Positions 24,117 to 33,344 are shown, numbered from the stretch's first letter. The stretch is 64,000 nucleotides of DNA from Nostoc sp. WHI (GCF_015714725.1 NZ_WBKM01000374.1:21819-85818); one strand, 5' to 3'. Numbers and translations are program-made. Notes: generated by a model from the sequence alone, not told the origin.

Positions 24117-24430
24117 TTGATTCAAAAACCAGTATTTGTCTACACCTATAAAGAAGCTGGTAATCACGTAACACCAAACTGTACAACCTCCACACACCTT
24201 CAGCCAACCCTGAGATTGACAGTAATCGTCTACCTCTTTCAACTTACGATAGAGCTAGTAGAGTCACATATCAATAGGAACTCTGGTTGGGCAAAGCGAT
24301 AGAAAGGTAGTAGCAGCTTGTAGTTGGGAGAAACAGCAATAAAACTATCCACCACTTTAAAGTGAGGATTTTTAGCCTTATTGCCTCCAGCTTCAATAAA
24401 AGTTAATGCAGCATCATTGTAACCGAAATT
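24117..24430 (-). pseudogene. Gene remnant upstream of mgdA
   Basis: The minus strand reads as protein without a start: NFGYNDAALTFIEAGGNKAK, then FKVVDSFIAVSPNYKLLLPFY, then RFAQPEFLLICDSTS to a stop at 24239. In the shifted frame it goes on LYRKLKEVDDYCQSQGWLKV. The amino acid texture is that of a real protein broken by a frameshift and missing its 5' end. I do not recognise the family. It occupies most of the mgdA upstream region, so the mgdA promoter must lie in or beyond it. Confidence 0.45.
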
Positions 24431-24590
24431 TTAATATTTCTTAGCAGTAACTTCATTTATTGGGCATTGGGCATGAGTGATTAGTGATTTCCCCTCGCTC
24501 CCTACTGCGTGCTTTAGACACATCTTTTGGGAATACTACTAATATCCACTAATATCCCTAGTTGCCAACTAACTTGAGGAATATTTCATA

Positions 24591-24965
24591 ATGTCTATTG
24601 AGCAACTCCAGCCTGCCACTCAACAACAAGCCAGTGTTTACTTACCTTACGTTCAACTCGCTAGACGGAATTTCTTACCCTATGCCATCAGTCTCTATCA
24701 AAAAGGGGTCTTGGAGGGACAAAGGAAGATAGAAGCCAGTGAGCATGTCCCCTTTGTCGCCTCCTGGAATGTTGCTACTCTACCCTCAGACTTAACACGT
24801 TGCCGAATCCAGTTTGATGGCAATGCTGATCTGAGTTACGAACTGATGATGGCCAGTTTCGAGTTTATTAATTTTTTAATTGAACTTATGGACAACTATA
24901 AACGTCATCGCCTGACCGATTTTTCACAACCGTTTTACCGGAAGCTACTGCGTATAGACGATTGA
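24591..24965 (+). CDS. Conserved cyanobacterial protein, unknown
   Basis: The protein has 124 aa. It is soluble and mainly helical, starting MSIEQLQPATQQQASVYLPYV. Notable stretches are ARRNFLPYAISLYQKGVLEGQRKIEASEHVPFVASWNV and a C-terminal helix LMMASFEFINFLIELMDNYKRHR. No catalytic motif or membrane helix is evident. GAGGAATATTTCATA precedes the ATG (GAGG 9-10 nt away). It stands alone, between the mgdA upstream zone and a repeat-rich spacer. I cannot assign a function. Confidence 0.65.
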   Translation: MSIEQLQPATQQQASVYLPYVQLARRNFLPYAISLYQKGVLEGQRKIEASEHVPFVASWNVATLPSDLTRCRIQFDGNADLSYELMMASFEFINFLIELMDNYKRHRLTDFSQPFYRKLLRIDD

Positions 24966-25114
24966 TTAAATTAAACCGGATTTTTACCAGTTCGGCTAAT
25001 CTTCAAAACTAAGCTATGTGATAGCAACCAAATAATTCAAAAAAACATTAATTTTATCAAGAAAGAATTCAGGAGTCAGGAATCAGAATTCAGAATAGAT
25101 TTTGTGCGATGGCC

Positions 25115-25207
25115 AGAACTTACGCAACCAATAGCCGAAAAGAATGATTTTTAGGTAGGGGCAATTCATGAATTGTCCCTACAGCGTGTAGTTTTGCGTA
25201 AGTCCTA
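25115..25207. mobile_element. MITE-like element, ACTTACGCAA family, copy 1
   Basis: The ends AGAACTTACGCAA and TTTTGCGTAAGTCCT surround a GGGGCAATTCATGAATTGTCCC palindrome (arms only named here). It is the degenerate sister of the copy at 26228. The remaining 24966-25335 spacer shows no gene; 25225-25275 carries a CTCTCGTA/GAGAAG-type interspersed repeat. Confidence 0.7.
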
Positions 25208-25335
25208 GATGGTTAATGACTCTTGCCGTTGGCGCAGCCTCTCGTACAGAAGTGCAGCGTCTCATAGAGAAGGGTCGAAGTGCGGATTTTAATCCCCCAA
25301 TAATTGATTCTGAATTTTGGCTTCTGAATTCAGAA

Positions 25336-25923
25336 TCAATCATCGCTTTCCGCAAAATTTACTTGCTCGTAAAGGTCGCCAAGTTGAATTTTAAAATCAA
25401 TTGTTTGCAGCAATAAAATTGCAGATTCGCCTTCAATTTCAGTAAACAACCATTGACCTTCCGCAGTTTTTACATACTGCATAACATGATAGTAATATTG
25501 GTCGATTAAAATATATTCTTTAAATTCAGGAGTTGAGCGATAATACGAAAACTTATCTCCTTGGTGATAATTTTTAGTCGATTTAGATAAAACTTCGGCA
25601 ATTAGTAAGGGATTCATAACGGTAGTCGTATTCGTTTCCGTATAAACAGGTTGTCCCTGAATTACCATCACATCTGGATAAGTATGCTGCCGATAACGAG
25701 GTATCCACAAACGTACATCAGCCATATAGACATCATATTTTTTACCTCTTAAAGCAATTTTTAATGAGGCAGCTAAATTCAGTGAAATTTTATTATGATT
25801 GGTAGTACCACCTGTCATCGGAATGATTTCTCCATCGCGGTATTCACTTCTGAATTCTGCCTTTTCTTCAAGTTCTAAATATTCTTCAGGTGTGTAATGG
25901 CGTTTTTGTGTTTCTAATTGCAT
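25336..25923 (-). CDS. Uma2 family putative restriction-type nuclease
   Basis: The protein has 195 aa from ATG 25923, preceded by AGGTGA 7 nt away; the longer frame from 25983 adds a non-homologous tail. Uma2 (DUF820) proteins have a PD-(D/E)XK fold. Here the sequence has YTPEEYLELEEKAEFRSEYRDGEIIPM, YPDVMVIQG (Asp), LIAEVLSKSTKN (Glu) and FKEYILIDQ. The lysine expected two residues after Glu is replaced (EVLS), as in many family members. The role is unknown; the family is greatly expanded in cyanobacteria. A second Uma2 gene at 52.9 kb is broken. Confidence 0.82.
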   Translation of the reverse strand: MQLETQKRHYTPEEYLELEEKAEFRSEYRDGEIIPMTGGTTNHNKISLNLAASLKIALRGKKYDVYMADVRLWIPRYRQHTYPDVMVIQGQPVYTETNTTTVMNPLLIAEVLSKSTKNYHQGDKFSYYRSTPEFKEYILIDQYYYHVMQYVKTAEGQWLFTEIEGESAILLLQTIDFKIQLGDLYEQVNFAESDD

Positions 25924-26227
25924 AAAAATATCACCTATTTGTCGGCGACTAAAATTTTTGGGCAGAAAAGTGATGAGGTTCAATCTTCACTAGTAATTCA
26001 CACCCTAATCGTATCAGGTCTTTTTTTAGAAAAGTCTTGACGGTTTAAACCTGCGATTTTTATCGCATGTATCTACCGTTGCGAAGAACCTAGAATTTGA
26101 TAGCCCGCAACTTGGCTTATTAGTGAAGAGCTAAAAGTCGTCGCTAGTTAGCACAGCTTACCACTAACTGTCATAATCGGCTGCTGCGTTTTGTTTGTGT
26201 CACCTGCTTAGTAATGTATAATAACTT

Positions 26228-26318
26228 AGGACTTACGCAAAGCTACACACGGTAGGGGCAATTCATGAATTGCCCCTACCATAAAATAAGGGTTTCGACT
26301 ATTGTTTGCGTAAGTCCT
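26228..26318. mobile_element. MITE, ACTTACGCAA family, copy 2, with 7-bp target duplication
   Basis: The termini AGGACTTACGCAA and TTGCGTAAGTCCT are perfect inverted repeats. ATAACTT occurs directly on both sides (26221-26227 and 26319-26325). The 91-bp interior is palindromic and non-coding. Confidence 0.85.
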
Positions 26319-26386
26319 ATAACTTTCAAAAGTTCAGGGTGCTTGTCAAGTATTAAACTATTTGCTGGTGCTGCAAAGCATGTTGT

Positions 26387-26647
26387 ATGTCTAAATCTGC
26401 AATCACAGTTACCGTCAAATTATTCGCTGCTTATCAAGAAGCCTTTAAGGTTTCAGAACTGGTGCTGGAATTTCCTAATGGTACGCCGGTTAGAGCAGTA
26501 TGCGATCGCCTCATAGCCGAACACGCCGAACTCTCCCAATGGCGTGACATCACCCGCTTTGGGATTAATCTGATATTTGTTGAATCGGATACCCTACTAG
26601 AAGATGGAGATGAAGTAGTGCTCATTCCGCCAGTCAGCGGCGGTTAA
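26387..26647 (+). CDS. moaD: MoaD/ThiS-family sulfur-carrier-like protein
   Basis: The protein has 86 aa. It has the ubiquitin-like beta-grasp pattern (ITVTVKLFAAYQEAF, LEFPNGTPVRAVCDRL, LLEDGDEVVLIPPVSGG) with the C-terminal Gly-Gly that is thiocarboxylated in molybdopterin synthase small subunits. It would work with MoaE to insert sulfur into molybdopterin, but no moaE or other moa gene is nearby. The gene symbol therefore rests on the family alone. The large lamin-tail protein converges on it from the other strand 46 bp downstream. Confidence 0.75.
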   Translation: MSKSAITVTVKLFAAYQEAFKVSELVLEFPNGTPVRAVCDRLIAEHAELSQWRDITRFGINLIFVESDTLLEDGDEVVLIPPVSGG

Positions 26648-26692
26648 GCAACTGATTGTTGAGTGGAGATTCTCACTTCTTTACTCAGCACT

Positions 26693-29656
26693 CTATTTCA
26701 CCTTAGCGCGGAAGCGAACAAAGCCGTAAAAATCCTTGACTAAATTAGGTAAATCTGGACTCCGCGTGATATTTACCACCACAGATCCATTGGTGTTAGC
26801 ACCGCAGTATGATGGGGCTGGGTCGTTAGCAGCATAAAAACGTCCGCGATCGCCATCCTCTATATTGCTAAGGTAAACCGTAGGAGTGCTAGAACTAACT
26901 GCAAGGGCTATACCTTGATTTGCTCCTGGTAAGCCGCCATCACCAGGAGTATTACCATTAAACGCAGTCGGAATAAAAGTAGTACTGGTAGGAACTAAAT
27001 CGCAGAATTTGACGTTAGTAGCATCACTCGGGCCCTTCGAGAGGAAGTAGATAGTGTATTCCAAATCATCTCCTGGCTTGACAGTCCCAGCATTAATCAA
27101 TCCCCGCAAGTAACTAGCAGGCCATTTTGAATCGTTATCATCAGAAGCATAGGGTTCTGGTACATAGTTGGCATCAGTAATCGCAATGTTGCTGCGACCA
27201 TCTACAATGTCGGTTAAATCTTGGTTATTGATGCGGGTAATGCGTTTCACTAGCAGCAACTTAGCGTTAATCTGACCATTATTATTCTTGCCAACGCTGG
27301 TAATACGACTACCTGTAGAATCGGTGTCTATGGTCGATAGGTAGTTGGGACACCGGGTTTTAGCGTTTTCACTAGTAGTTGCTTCCCAGCAAGCACTGGC
27401 ATTGGTATCTTTGCCATTTGGAGTCAAGCTGATAGACTGACCATTGCTACCCCCAATTAGGGAAGACTGATAAGTATTGTCCCAGAGATTGAGAACACTT
27501 GCGGGAGGTGTATTAACCTCACCACCACTGCCATAGGCGATATAGTCAATAATTTTATCCTGATTATCGTACAACCAAATATCATCACCGGAGTTGTTGA
27601 GTTTGGGAGTTTGTCCTAACCAAGCTTGAAAAGCTGCTGCTGTTGCTTGATGAGTGGCGTTGTTATTTCCAATCCAAATCACAGCATATTGCCCTGGTTG
27701 TAAAGTTGTACCGTTAGGAAATATATAAGTAAAGCCGTTAGTACTATCATTATCATTAGCAGTTAAGTGTCCATCTGCTAACTTAAAACCACTCAAATCT
27801 ACAGGGGATAAGGAAGCATTATAAAGTTCAATAAATTCGTCGTTAGTGTTAGTAGTAGTACCCGTTTCGTTATACAAGACTTCATTGATGATGACTTTGC
27901 CAGCATTGCCTGAAACGACATCAACAATATTTAATGGAGTTGGTTGAGTTTGACCAGGATAATAAGTCCATAAATCTAGAGCTTTGCTATCTCCAAAAGA
28001 GCCATTGCATGATGTTCCCGCGTTACCATTGTTACCAAGCTGACCAAATTTCCGGTCATTGCTGGCGGTATCAAAGCCATTAATCGGGTCGCTGAAGGCT
28101 GGGTTTGGTGGAGCAATACCACAAAGTACTTGACCGACAGTACCAACGGTAGCACCATTGATGGTTTTATAACCACGGTCGTCATAAAATGCTCTTGTGT
28201 TGCCTATGGGATTAGTGGCATTCAGCATTGTAATGGTAGGGCCGCCAGTAAAATTGTTTTCCGCATCCAACAGGGGAAAGTGATATTCACCCCCAAAGGT
28301 TCTGACTTGGACTTTATAATTACTGCCAACCGGGAAAAAATTGCCACTGTTATCTTTCCCATCCCAACTAACCGTTTGCTGTCCCGTTCCGGTCATAATC
28401 CCTCGTAAAAGACGGTTTTGGGAGTTGGTGGGATCAAAATTGTTGCCGTCTCGGCTGATAATGAGTTCGTAAGTACCTGTGACGTTGCTGCCAAAGGATA
28501 AAGTACCGCCCGTACCGAAAGAACTGTTATTTCCTACAACTGTGCCGTTGAATTGTAAATTACTCACAACAGGAATAATTGGGCTAAGGGGAATACCAGT
28601 TCCGTCTAAGGTGCCATCAGCTTTGTGACGTTCAATGTACGGAAGTACGCTAGCATCGATAGAGTTGAAAAAGGTAGCGTATTGGGGACGAGCTAGGCTA
28701 ACATTTTGCAAGCTAGTCAGTTGACTGTTTGTCCCTAATATGTCGTGGTAGAGAGGTGTTTTACCGTCACTGTCAAAAAAGCCAGTTTGATTACCATAGA
28801 GGGCAAATCCATTCGGATCTGTACCTCTAAGTTCTACTTTATATCTAAAGCCATCTATGGTTACAGGATAGACTGGGAAGTTGAGATATCGACCGTTATT
28901 GCCAGTAAAGAAGGCAATATAGTAGCTGAATAACCGTCCGTTTAAGTCGGTTATTGAGGTATCGCTGCTTCGTACCGTTACATCCCAAGCTGCAACACTG
29001 GTTCCTTGATCAGCCTTAAAGTTTCTCAGGTCGGTCAAATTAATTTCACCAGTGGGAAGAATATTATTTGCGGCGTTACCTCCATCAGGCCCGTGGAAAA
29101 CAATATCATAAACTCCAGTGGATGGAGCTTGGTAGTAGCATGGAATATAGCCGTTGGGATTGCCTCCACCAGAAATAGCACGGGGGCCATTTAACTCCTG
29201 GGAGCGAGTTGAGATAACACCAGATCCAACAGGTTGAGATCCAACAGGTGGAGAAGTACACAGAAAATCTTCTGTACCGGGTATAGTTTCACTGCCAATC
29301 TTTCCAGTGACACGACCGGGATTGTAAACGCGGATATCACCCTTCTGTCCCGCTGCCCCAACTACCCCAACTGCGCTGGAACCCAAAAGAATATACTCAC
29401 CTTGATTGGCATAGACTTTCAGTAAGGTTCGCCGTAGAATCAGGTTGCCATAGAAATCATTCCGCCAATCTATGTTAGCCCTGCTACTGCTGGCTGGGGC
29501 GCTACTGGGATACAGGGTACGACTGCCTTCAGCTTGAGCAAGTTGTGTCCAGCAACTCAGGGCGCACAGTGATAGAGTCAGGCTACTTAGTAGTTTTTTA
29601 TAACGGTTTTTGTCGGTGTTGTTGGCCGCTAAAAGATGTTTTAAAAGTAGACTCAT
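26693..29656 (-). CDS. Secreted lamin-tail-domain protein with DUF11-like C-terminus
   Basis: The protein has 987 aa from ATG 29656. An N-terminal signal sequence (SLTLSLCALSCWTQLAQA) precedes a long beta-rich region with two possible FlgD-Ig-like segments (YELIISRDGNNFDP..VSWDGKDNSGNFFPVGSNYKVQVRTF). A lamin-tail domain lies in the region after about residue 585: KVIINEVLYNE, DEFIELYNAS, PVDLSGFKLADG, LQPGQYAVIW. The end (PGDDLEYTIYFLSKGPSDATNVKFCDLVP) is a DUF11-type repeat. It is probably exported and cell-surface or matrix associated. Function is unknown; lamin-tail domains in bacteria often accompany secreted nucleases, but no nuclease motif is visible. Confidence 0.8.
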   Translation of the reverse strand: MSLLLKHLLAANNTDKNRYKKLLSSLTLSLCALSCWTQLAQAEGSRTLYPSSAPASSSRANIDWRNDFYGNLILRRTLLKVYANQGEYILLGSSAVGVVGAAGQKGDIRVYNPGRVTGKIGSETIPGTEDFLCTSPPVGSQPVGSGVISTRSQELNGPRAISGGGNPNGYIPCYYQAPSTGVYDIVFHGPDGGNAANNILPTGEINLTDLRNFKADQGTSVAAWDVTVRSSDTSITDLNGRLFSYYIAFFTGNNGRYLNFPVYPVTIDGFRYKVELRGTDPNGFALYGNQTGFFDSDGKTPLYHDILGTNSQLTSLQNVSLARPQYATFFNSIDASVLPYIERHKADGTLDGTGIPLSPIIPVVSNLQFNGTVVGNNSSFGTGGTLSFGSNVTGTYELIISRDGNNFDPTNSQNRLLRGIMTGTGQQTVSWDGKDNSGNFFPVGSNYKVQVRTFGGEYHFPLLDAENNFTGGPTITMLNATNPIGNTRAFYDDRGYKTINGATVGTVGQVLCGIAPPNPAFSDPINGFDTASNDRKFGQLGNNGNAGTSCNGSFGDSKALDLWTYYPGQTQPTPLNIVDVVSGNAGKVIINEVLYNETGTTTNTNDEFIELYNASLSPVDLSGFKLADGHLTANDNDSTNGFTYIFPNGTTLQPGQYAVIWIGNNNATHQATAAAFQAWLGQTPKLNNSGDDIWLYDNQDKIIDYIAYGSGGEVNTPPASVLNLWDNTYQSSLIGGSNGQSISLTPNGKDTNASACWEATTSENAKTRCPNYLSTIDTDSTGSRITSVGKNNNGQINAKLLLVKRITRINNQDLTDIVDGRSNIAITDANYVPEPYASDDNDSKWPASYLRGLINAGTVKPGDDLEYTIYFLSKGPSDATNVKFCDLVPTSTTFIPTAFNGNTPGDGGLPGANQGIALAVSSSTPTVYLSNIEDGDRGRFYAANDPAPSYCGANTNGSVVVNITRSPDLPNLVKDFYGFVRFRAKVK

Positions 29657-29984
29657 TGATGCTTCACTAGCTCCTGATTTTAATTTAATGTGGCGATGTC
29701 TGCGCTCAACCACTCTCGTCTACGCACTACTACATTCACCGCAGATTCAGAGGTGTCATACTGATAATGAGTAGCGGACGCTTCTAACGCTAATGTACTT
29801 AGACGATGCCCGTTTTTAGGTTGCCCAATTTGGATGAAAATCTACCATCTTGATTTACTATTCACTGTGGCGATCGCTTTTAAATTCTTAAATTTTGTTG
29901 ATTTGGTTGATAGGTCTTTGAAGACGCGATTTATCGCGTCTCTACATGGGGCTTTGGGCTGATCTGAACTAGATTGAACTATAA
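29657..29984. other. Spacer with repeats
   Basis: I see no gene here. 29691-29730 is a degenerate relative of the 29-bp repeat. 29911-29945 holds TCTTTGAAGACGCGATTTATCGCGTC (arms GACGCGAT/ATCGCGTC), a motif that recurs at about 48.15 kb inside a MITE-like element. Confidence 0.55.
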
Positions 29985-30833
29985 TTATGACTTAGCACTT
30001 AGCTTCACTAAGTTGTCTAACTCTTGCTGCATCTGACTGACAACTAATTCATAACATTCATTGACATATTGGCGATCGCTGGCTACTTCCCGACCGTAGC
30101 GTTCAAATACAATTGGTGGACAAACACGTGTGTATATGGACACAGGTAATGGAATGTTAGGCAGTGGGCCAAATGCTAATCCCCAAGGCAATCCGAGATA
30201 GATCGGAAAAACTTCTGGATCAATGCCAAAGGGCCAAGGCATTCCCCACTCGTGAAGTTGCTGCACAATTTTGTAGCAGTCAGCGATCACAATTAGCGTA
30301 TCGTGGGCACCCCAGGATATCATAGGTATAATCGGCACATTTTCCCGCAACGCTAACTTGATAAATCCTTGCCGTCCCGCAAAATGGATTTTGTTACGCA
30401 AATGATGCGGTCGAAAAACATCTTCGGCTCCGCCTGGGTAAACTAGCAAACTAGCTTCAGAGCGCAAGGCTTCGTAAGCCATTTTCGGATGAGCTATGAT
30501 AGCTCCAGCCTTGGCAACCAGTTGGGCTAATGGTGGGCTAACCTGCCAGGCTTTAGGATGCATTAAACCATAGACTGGTCGTTCTACACCAAATTCTCGA
30601 AACCAGTCGTACATCATCATCGTCATATCGGGAGCCGCGAGTCCCCCATTGTGCGAACCGACAAGGAGAACTTTTTGCTGGGGTGGAATATTGTCCCAGC
30701 CACTAGTTTTAACTCGAAAATAGTAGTGATATAAAAAGCCCAGCAAGGGTATTAGAGATTCGATGAACTTTGGATCTCGCTCATCCAAAGACCAACCAGT
30801 TTTTTTGTTGAGGAAATGTTGCTTTTTTAACAT
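29985..30833 (-). CDS. Lysophospholipid/diacylglycerol acyltransferase family protein
   Basis: The protein has 282 aa. Acyltransferase blocks are present: VLLVGSHNGGLAAPDMTMMMYDW (a variant of the His-x4-Asp site, here HNGGLAAPD), LVYPGGAEDVFRPH (block III-like), and KLALRENVPIIPMISWGAHDT. The family includes the cyanobacterial Slr2103-type enzymes reported to make acylglycerols or phytyl esters, and this may be such an enzyme. It has one possible membrane-surface helix (FIESLIPLLGFLYHYYF) and likely acts at the inner face of a membrane. The gene is monocistronic with a MITE upstream. Substrate is not determined from sequence. Confidence 0.75.
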   Translation of the reverse strand: MLKKQHFLNKKTGWSLDERDPKFIESLIPLLGFLYHYYFRVKTSGWDNIPPQQKVLLVGSHNGGLAAPDMTMMMYDWFREFGVERPVYGLMHPKAWQVSPPLAQLVAKAGAIIAHPKMAYEALRSEASLLVYPGGAEDVFRPHHLRNKIHFAGRQGFIKLALRENVPIIPMISWGAHDTLIVIADCYKIVQQLHEWGMPWPFGIDPEVFPIYLGLPWGLAFGPLPNIPLPVSIYTRVCPPIVFERYGREVASDRQYVNECYELVVSQMQQELDNLVKLSAKS

Positions 30834-30894
30834 CGAGGCATTTTAACAGGATTTGTCAATGTCAAACAATCCCTTATGTTGTACTTGTAAGAAA

Positions 30895-31008
30895 GGCGTT
30901 GCTGATTAATTGGGATAAATTTTGTTTCGCGCAAAGGCGCAAAGGCGCAAAAAATCTAGATTTATCTTTTGGTAACAATCTCAATTAATCTCGCATTTAT
31001 GCAACGCC
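30895..31008. mobile_element. MITE with 8-bp target duplication
   Basis: The termini are GGCGTTGC and GCAACGCC. GTAAGAAA occurs directly on both sides (30887-30894 and 31009-31016). The interior carries GCGCAAAG octamers and ATT-rich sequence, with no coding capacity. Confidence 0.85.
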
Positions 31009-31066
31009 GTAAGAAAGTATCTATTCTCCGAAAGTGGCAATTGCCTATCAAAAGCAGGGAGTTAAC

Positions 31067-31202
31067 CCAATACCGTTCGGATAAGATCCCCCCGCCTGTG
31101 GCGACCCCCTTAAAAAGGGGGTAAAAGAGATATGAGCAAGCCTTTTTAAGGGGGGTTGGGGGATCTTCGAGGAATAAACACGTTAACCGAACTGTATTGG
31201 GG
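31067..31202. mobile_element. MITE-like element, CCAATAC family, copy 2
   Basis: The ends CCAATACCGTTCGG and CCGAACTGTATTGGGG are inverted repeats. AGTTAAC stands on both sides (31060-31066 and 31203-31209), a probable 7-bp target duplication. The GATCCCCC-rich palindromic core is as in copy 1. Confidence 0.8.
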
Positions 31203-31308
31203 AGTTAACCGGCATGAAAAAATAATCAGGGGTTTGAACACACAAAAATATGGCAACTTTTGTAGGTTGTGATACGCTATCTGCTTGAGGAGTGACAAGG
31301 TACTGAAA

Positions 31309-32409
31309 ATGACTAAACTGCGCGTGGGGTTATTGTTTGGTGGTCGTTCGGGAGAGCATGAAGTTTCGATCAACTCAGCACGGGCGATCGCTAAAGCTTT
31401 GAGTGCAGAGGAAAATGCTAGTAAGTACGAAATACTGCCTTTTTACATCCAGAAAGATGGATGTTGGCTAGCGGGAGAAGCACCCCAAAAGGTCTTAGGA
31501 ACTGGCATCCCGCTACTGGAATCTGAACAATCAACTTCTGAGGGATATTTGACATCCAACCCCCAAAGCCAAACCCTGAGCAAGTGGCAATCTCCCTCTC
31601 AAGTTGCTGAAGTGGATGTTTGGTTTCCTGTTCTCCACGGCCCTAACGGTGAAGATGGGACAATTCAAGGGTTACTCACCTTGATGCAAGTCCCTTTTGT
31701 CGGTTCTGGGGTGTTAGGTTCGGCAATGGGGATGGATAAAATTGCGATGAAAATGGCCTTTGAGCAAGCGGGATTAGCACAGGTGAAATACAAGGCGATA
31801 ACTAGAGCGCAAGTTTGGTCAAATCCTTGTGTGTTTCCGAAACTCTGTGATGAAATTGAAGCAACATTAGGTTATCCGGCTTTTGTCAAGCCTGCTAATT
31901 TGGGTTCATCAGTGGGCATTGCCAAAGTGCGATCGCGCCAAGAATTAGAAGCCGCTTTGGATAATGCTGCCAGCTATGACCGTCGGCTAGTTGTGGAAGC
32001 TGGTGTGGTAGCGAGAGAAGTCGAGTGTGCCGTTTTAGGTAACGATCAACCCCAAGCCTCTGTCATTGGAGAGATTACCTATGACAGTGATTTTTACGAT
32101 TATGAAACTAAATATACTGAGGGTCGGGCAGATTTACTGATACCTGCACCAATTCCAGATGCGATCGCTCGTCAAATTCAGGATATGGCTTTGCAAGCTT
32201 TTGCAGCAGTTGACGCTGCGGGGTTAGCAAGGGTAGATTTTTTCTACGTGGAAGCGACAAAAGAAGTTTTGATTAACGAAATCAATACGTTCCCAGGCTT
32301 TACTGCAACGAGTATGTATCCTCAACTTTGGGCTTATAGTGGAGTCTCCTTTCCAGAATTAGTTGATCGATTAATTCAACTTGCTATTGAAAGGAATTCT
32401 GCTAGCTAA
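31309..32409 (+). CDS. ddl: D-alanine--D-alanine ligase
   Basis: The protein has 366 aa. It makes D-Ala-D-Ala for peptidoglycan in the cytoplasm. The start MTKLRVGLLFGGRSGEHEVSINSA at 31309 has AAGG 8 nt upstream and gives the standard N-terminus. ATP-grasp features are present: FPVLHGPNGEDGTIQGLL, VGSGVLGSAMGMDKIAMK, YPAFVKPANLGSSVGIAKV, DFYDYETKYTEG, ARVDFFY and INEINTFPGFTATSMYP. It is a complete single gene. A MITE lies directly upstream, within about 100 bp of the start, so the promoter may be affected by it. Confidence 0.95.
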   Translation: MTKLRVGLLFGGRSGEHEVSINSARAIAKALSAEENASKYEILPFYIQKDGCWLAGEAPQKVLGTGIPLLESEQSTSEGYLTSNPQSQTLSKWQSPSQVAEVDVWFPVLHGPNGEDGTIQGLLTLMQVPFVGSGVLGSAMGMDKIAMKMAFEQAGLAQVKYKAITRAQVWSNPCVFPKLCDEIEATLGYPAFVKPANLGSSVGIAKVRSRQELEAALDNAASYDRRLVVEAGVVAREVECAVLGNDQPQASVIGEITYDSDFYDYETKYTEGRADLLIPAPIPDAIARQIQDMALQAFAAVDAAGLARVDFFYVEATKEVLINEINTFPGFTATSMYPQLWAYSGVSFPELVDRLIQLAIERNSAS

Positions 32410-32611
32410 CGAAAAAAATAAGCGAACTTATTTCAGATTATTCTGGCAAAAAGATCCAACAAATACAGAATTTTGGCAAAAGTTAGCCGGATTTTGTATC
32501 TTATGTTATACAAAAAAAGCTACTTGAATCTAAAACTTTGTTACGGATACCTGATGTTTAACTCCTCCAGTACAATTTATTGACTAGAGGGGTACAAATC
32601 TGAAAGTAATC

Positions 32612-33271
32612 ATGGAAAAAAGTCAGAATGTACAGTATGAGCAAACCCGACCAATAGGGGCCACTCCAGAGCTGACAAACAGAAAATCGAGATTAAGAAA
32701 AAGCTCGAACGTTCTGATATATCTGGTTGCACATCATCCTTGGCTATTATTAACTGGGTTTTTAGCCATGTTTCTCAGTGGTGGTGCTTTTGCCTTGTAC
32801 AGCTTAGGTAATGCTGGGCAGGTAACGCAAGAAGAAGCAGAAAAAATCCCAGTGATAGTTGAAGAACCAATCAATATGGCCTCTGAGAATGGTAATCCTA
32901 CACCTTTATGGATGGTGGCTGCGATCGTCCTCAGTTGTGGTAGTGGTTGCTTGATCATTTTCCGAATGCTCAACCGTCCAAGGCAACCGCAAAAAGTCCA
33001 AAAACATATTAACCGCCATCAAGCACGCTTGGCACAAAGCCATTACACAAGATTGGAACCACGTCTTCCCAACAACCAGCCAATTTTTGTGCCACAGCCA
33101 CAACAGCCACAACTAATGCCTATGATGCAGATGCCACCTAAAACAAAGCATCTGGTGACAGTTCTGCCATCAGAACACAAGCATCACCTAGATACCCGCA
33201 CAGAATCTTTGGCAGACTTGATGGATCTTCGTAAAGATAGTTCATTGTCGGCAATTTTACGCCAGTATTGA
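32612..33271 (+). CDS. Bitopic/two-helix membrane protein, unknown
   Basis: The protein has 219 aa. A basic N-terminus is followed by a membrane helix (HHPWLLLTGFLAMFLSGGAFALYSL, about 46-70), a short acidic loop with periplasmic character (QVTQEEAEKIPVIVEEPINM), a second helix (PLWMVAAIVLSCGSGCLIIF, about 97-117) and a long Gln/Pro/Met/His-rich tail. The last residues (SLADLMDLRKDSSLSAILRQY) look like a conserved short motif. It appears to be a cyanobacteria-specific protein; I cannot assign a role. A Rho-independent-type terminator follows about 50 bp after the stop. Confidence 0.6.
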   Translation: MEKSQNVQYEQTRPIGATPELTNRKSRLRKSSNVLIYLVAHHPWLLLTGFLAMFLSGGAFALYSLGNAGQVTQEEAEKIPVIVEEPINMASENGNPTPLWMVAAIVLSCGSGCLIIFRMLNRPRQPQKVQKHINRHQARLAQSHYTRLEPRLPNNQPIFVPQPQQPQLMPMMQMPPKTKHLVTVLPSEHKHHLDTRTESLADLMDLRKDSSLSAILRQY

Positions 33272-33318
33272 TAGTACTGTAAACCAAAAACTTGTCAAAT
33301 TAATCCTTTTTATCAATT

Positions 33319-33344
33319 AGGGCACGTTTATACCGTGCCTTTTC
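33319..33344 (+). terminator. Rho-independent terminator
   Basis: The stem GGCACG/CGTGCC has a short AT loop followed by TTTTCTAG. It lies about 50 bp downstream of the 32612-33271 stop codon. A second perfect hairpin (TGTCAGCAGTTA/TAACTGCTGACA) follows at 33388-33420. Confidence 0.7.

Noticed and set aside
24010..24207. 65-aa minus frame overlapping the mgdA start
   Set aside because: It lies out of frame over the mgdA 5' end and the remnant upstream; it has no protein-like pattern of its own.
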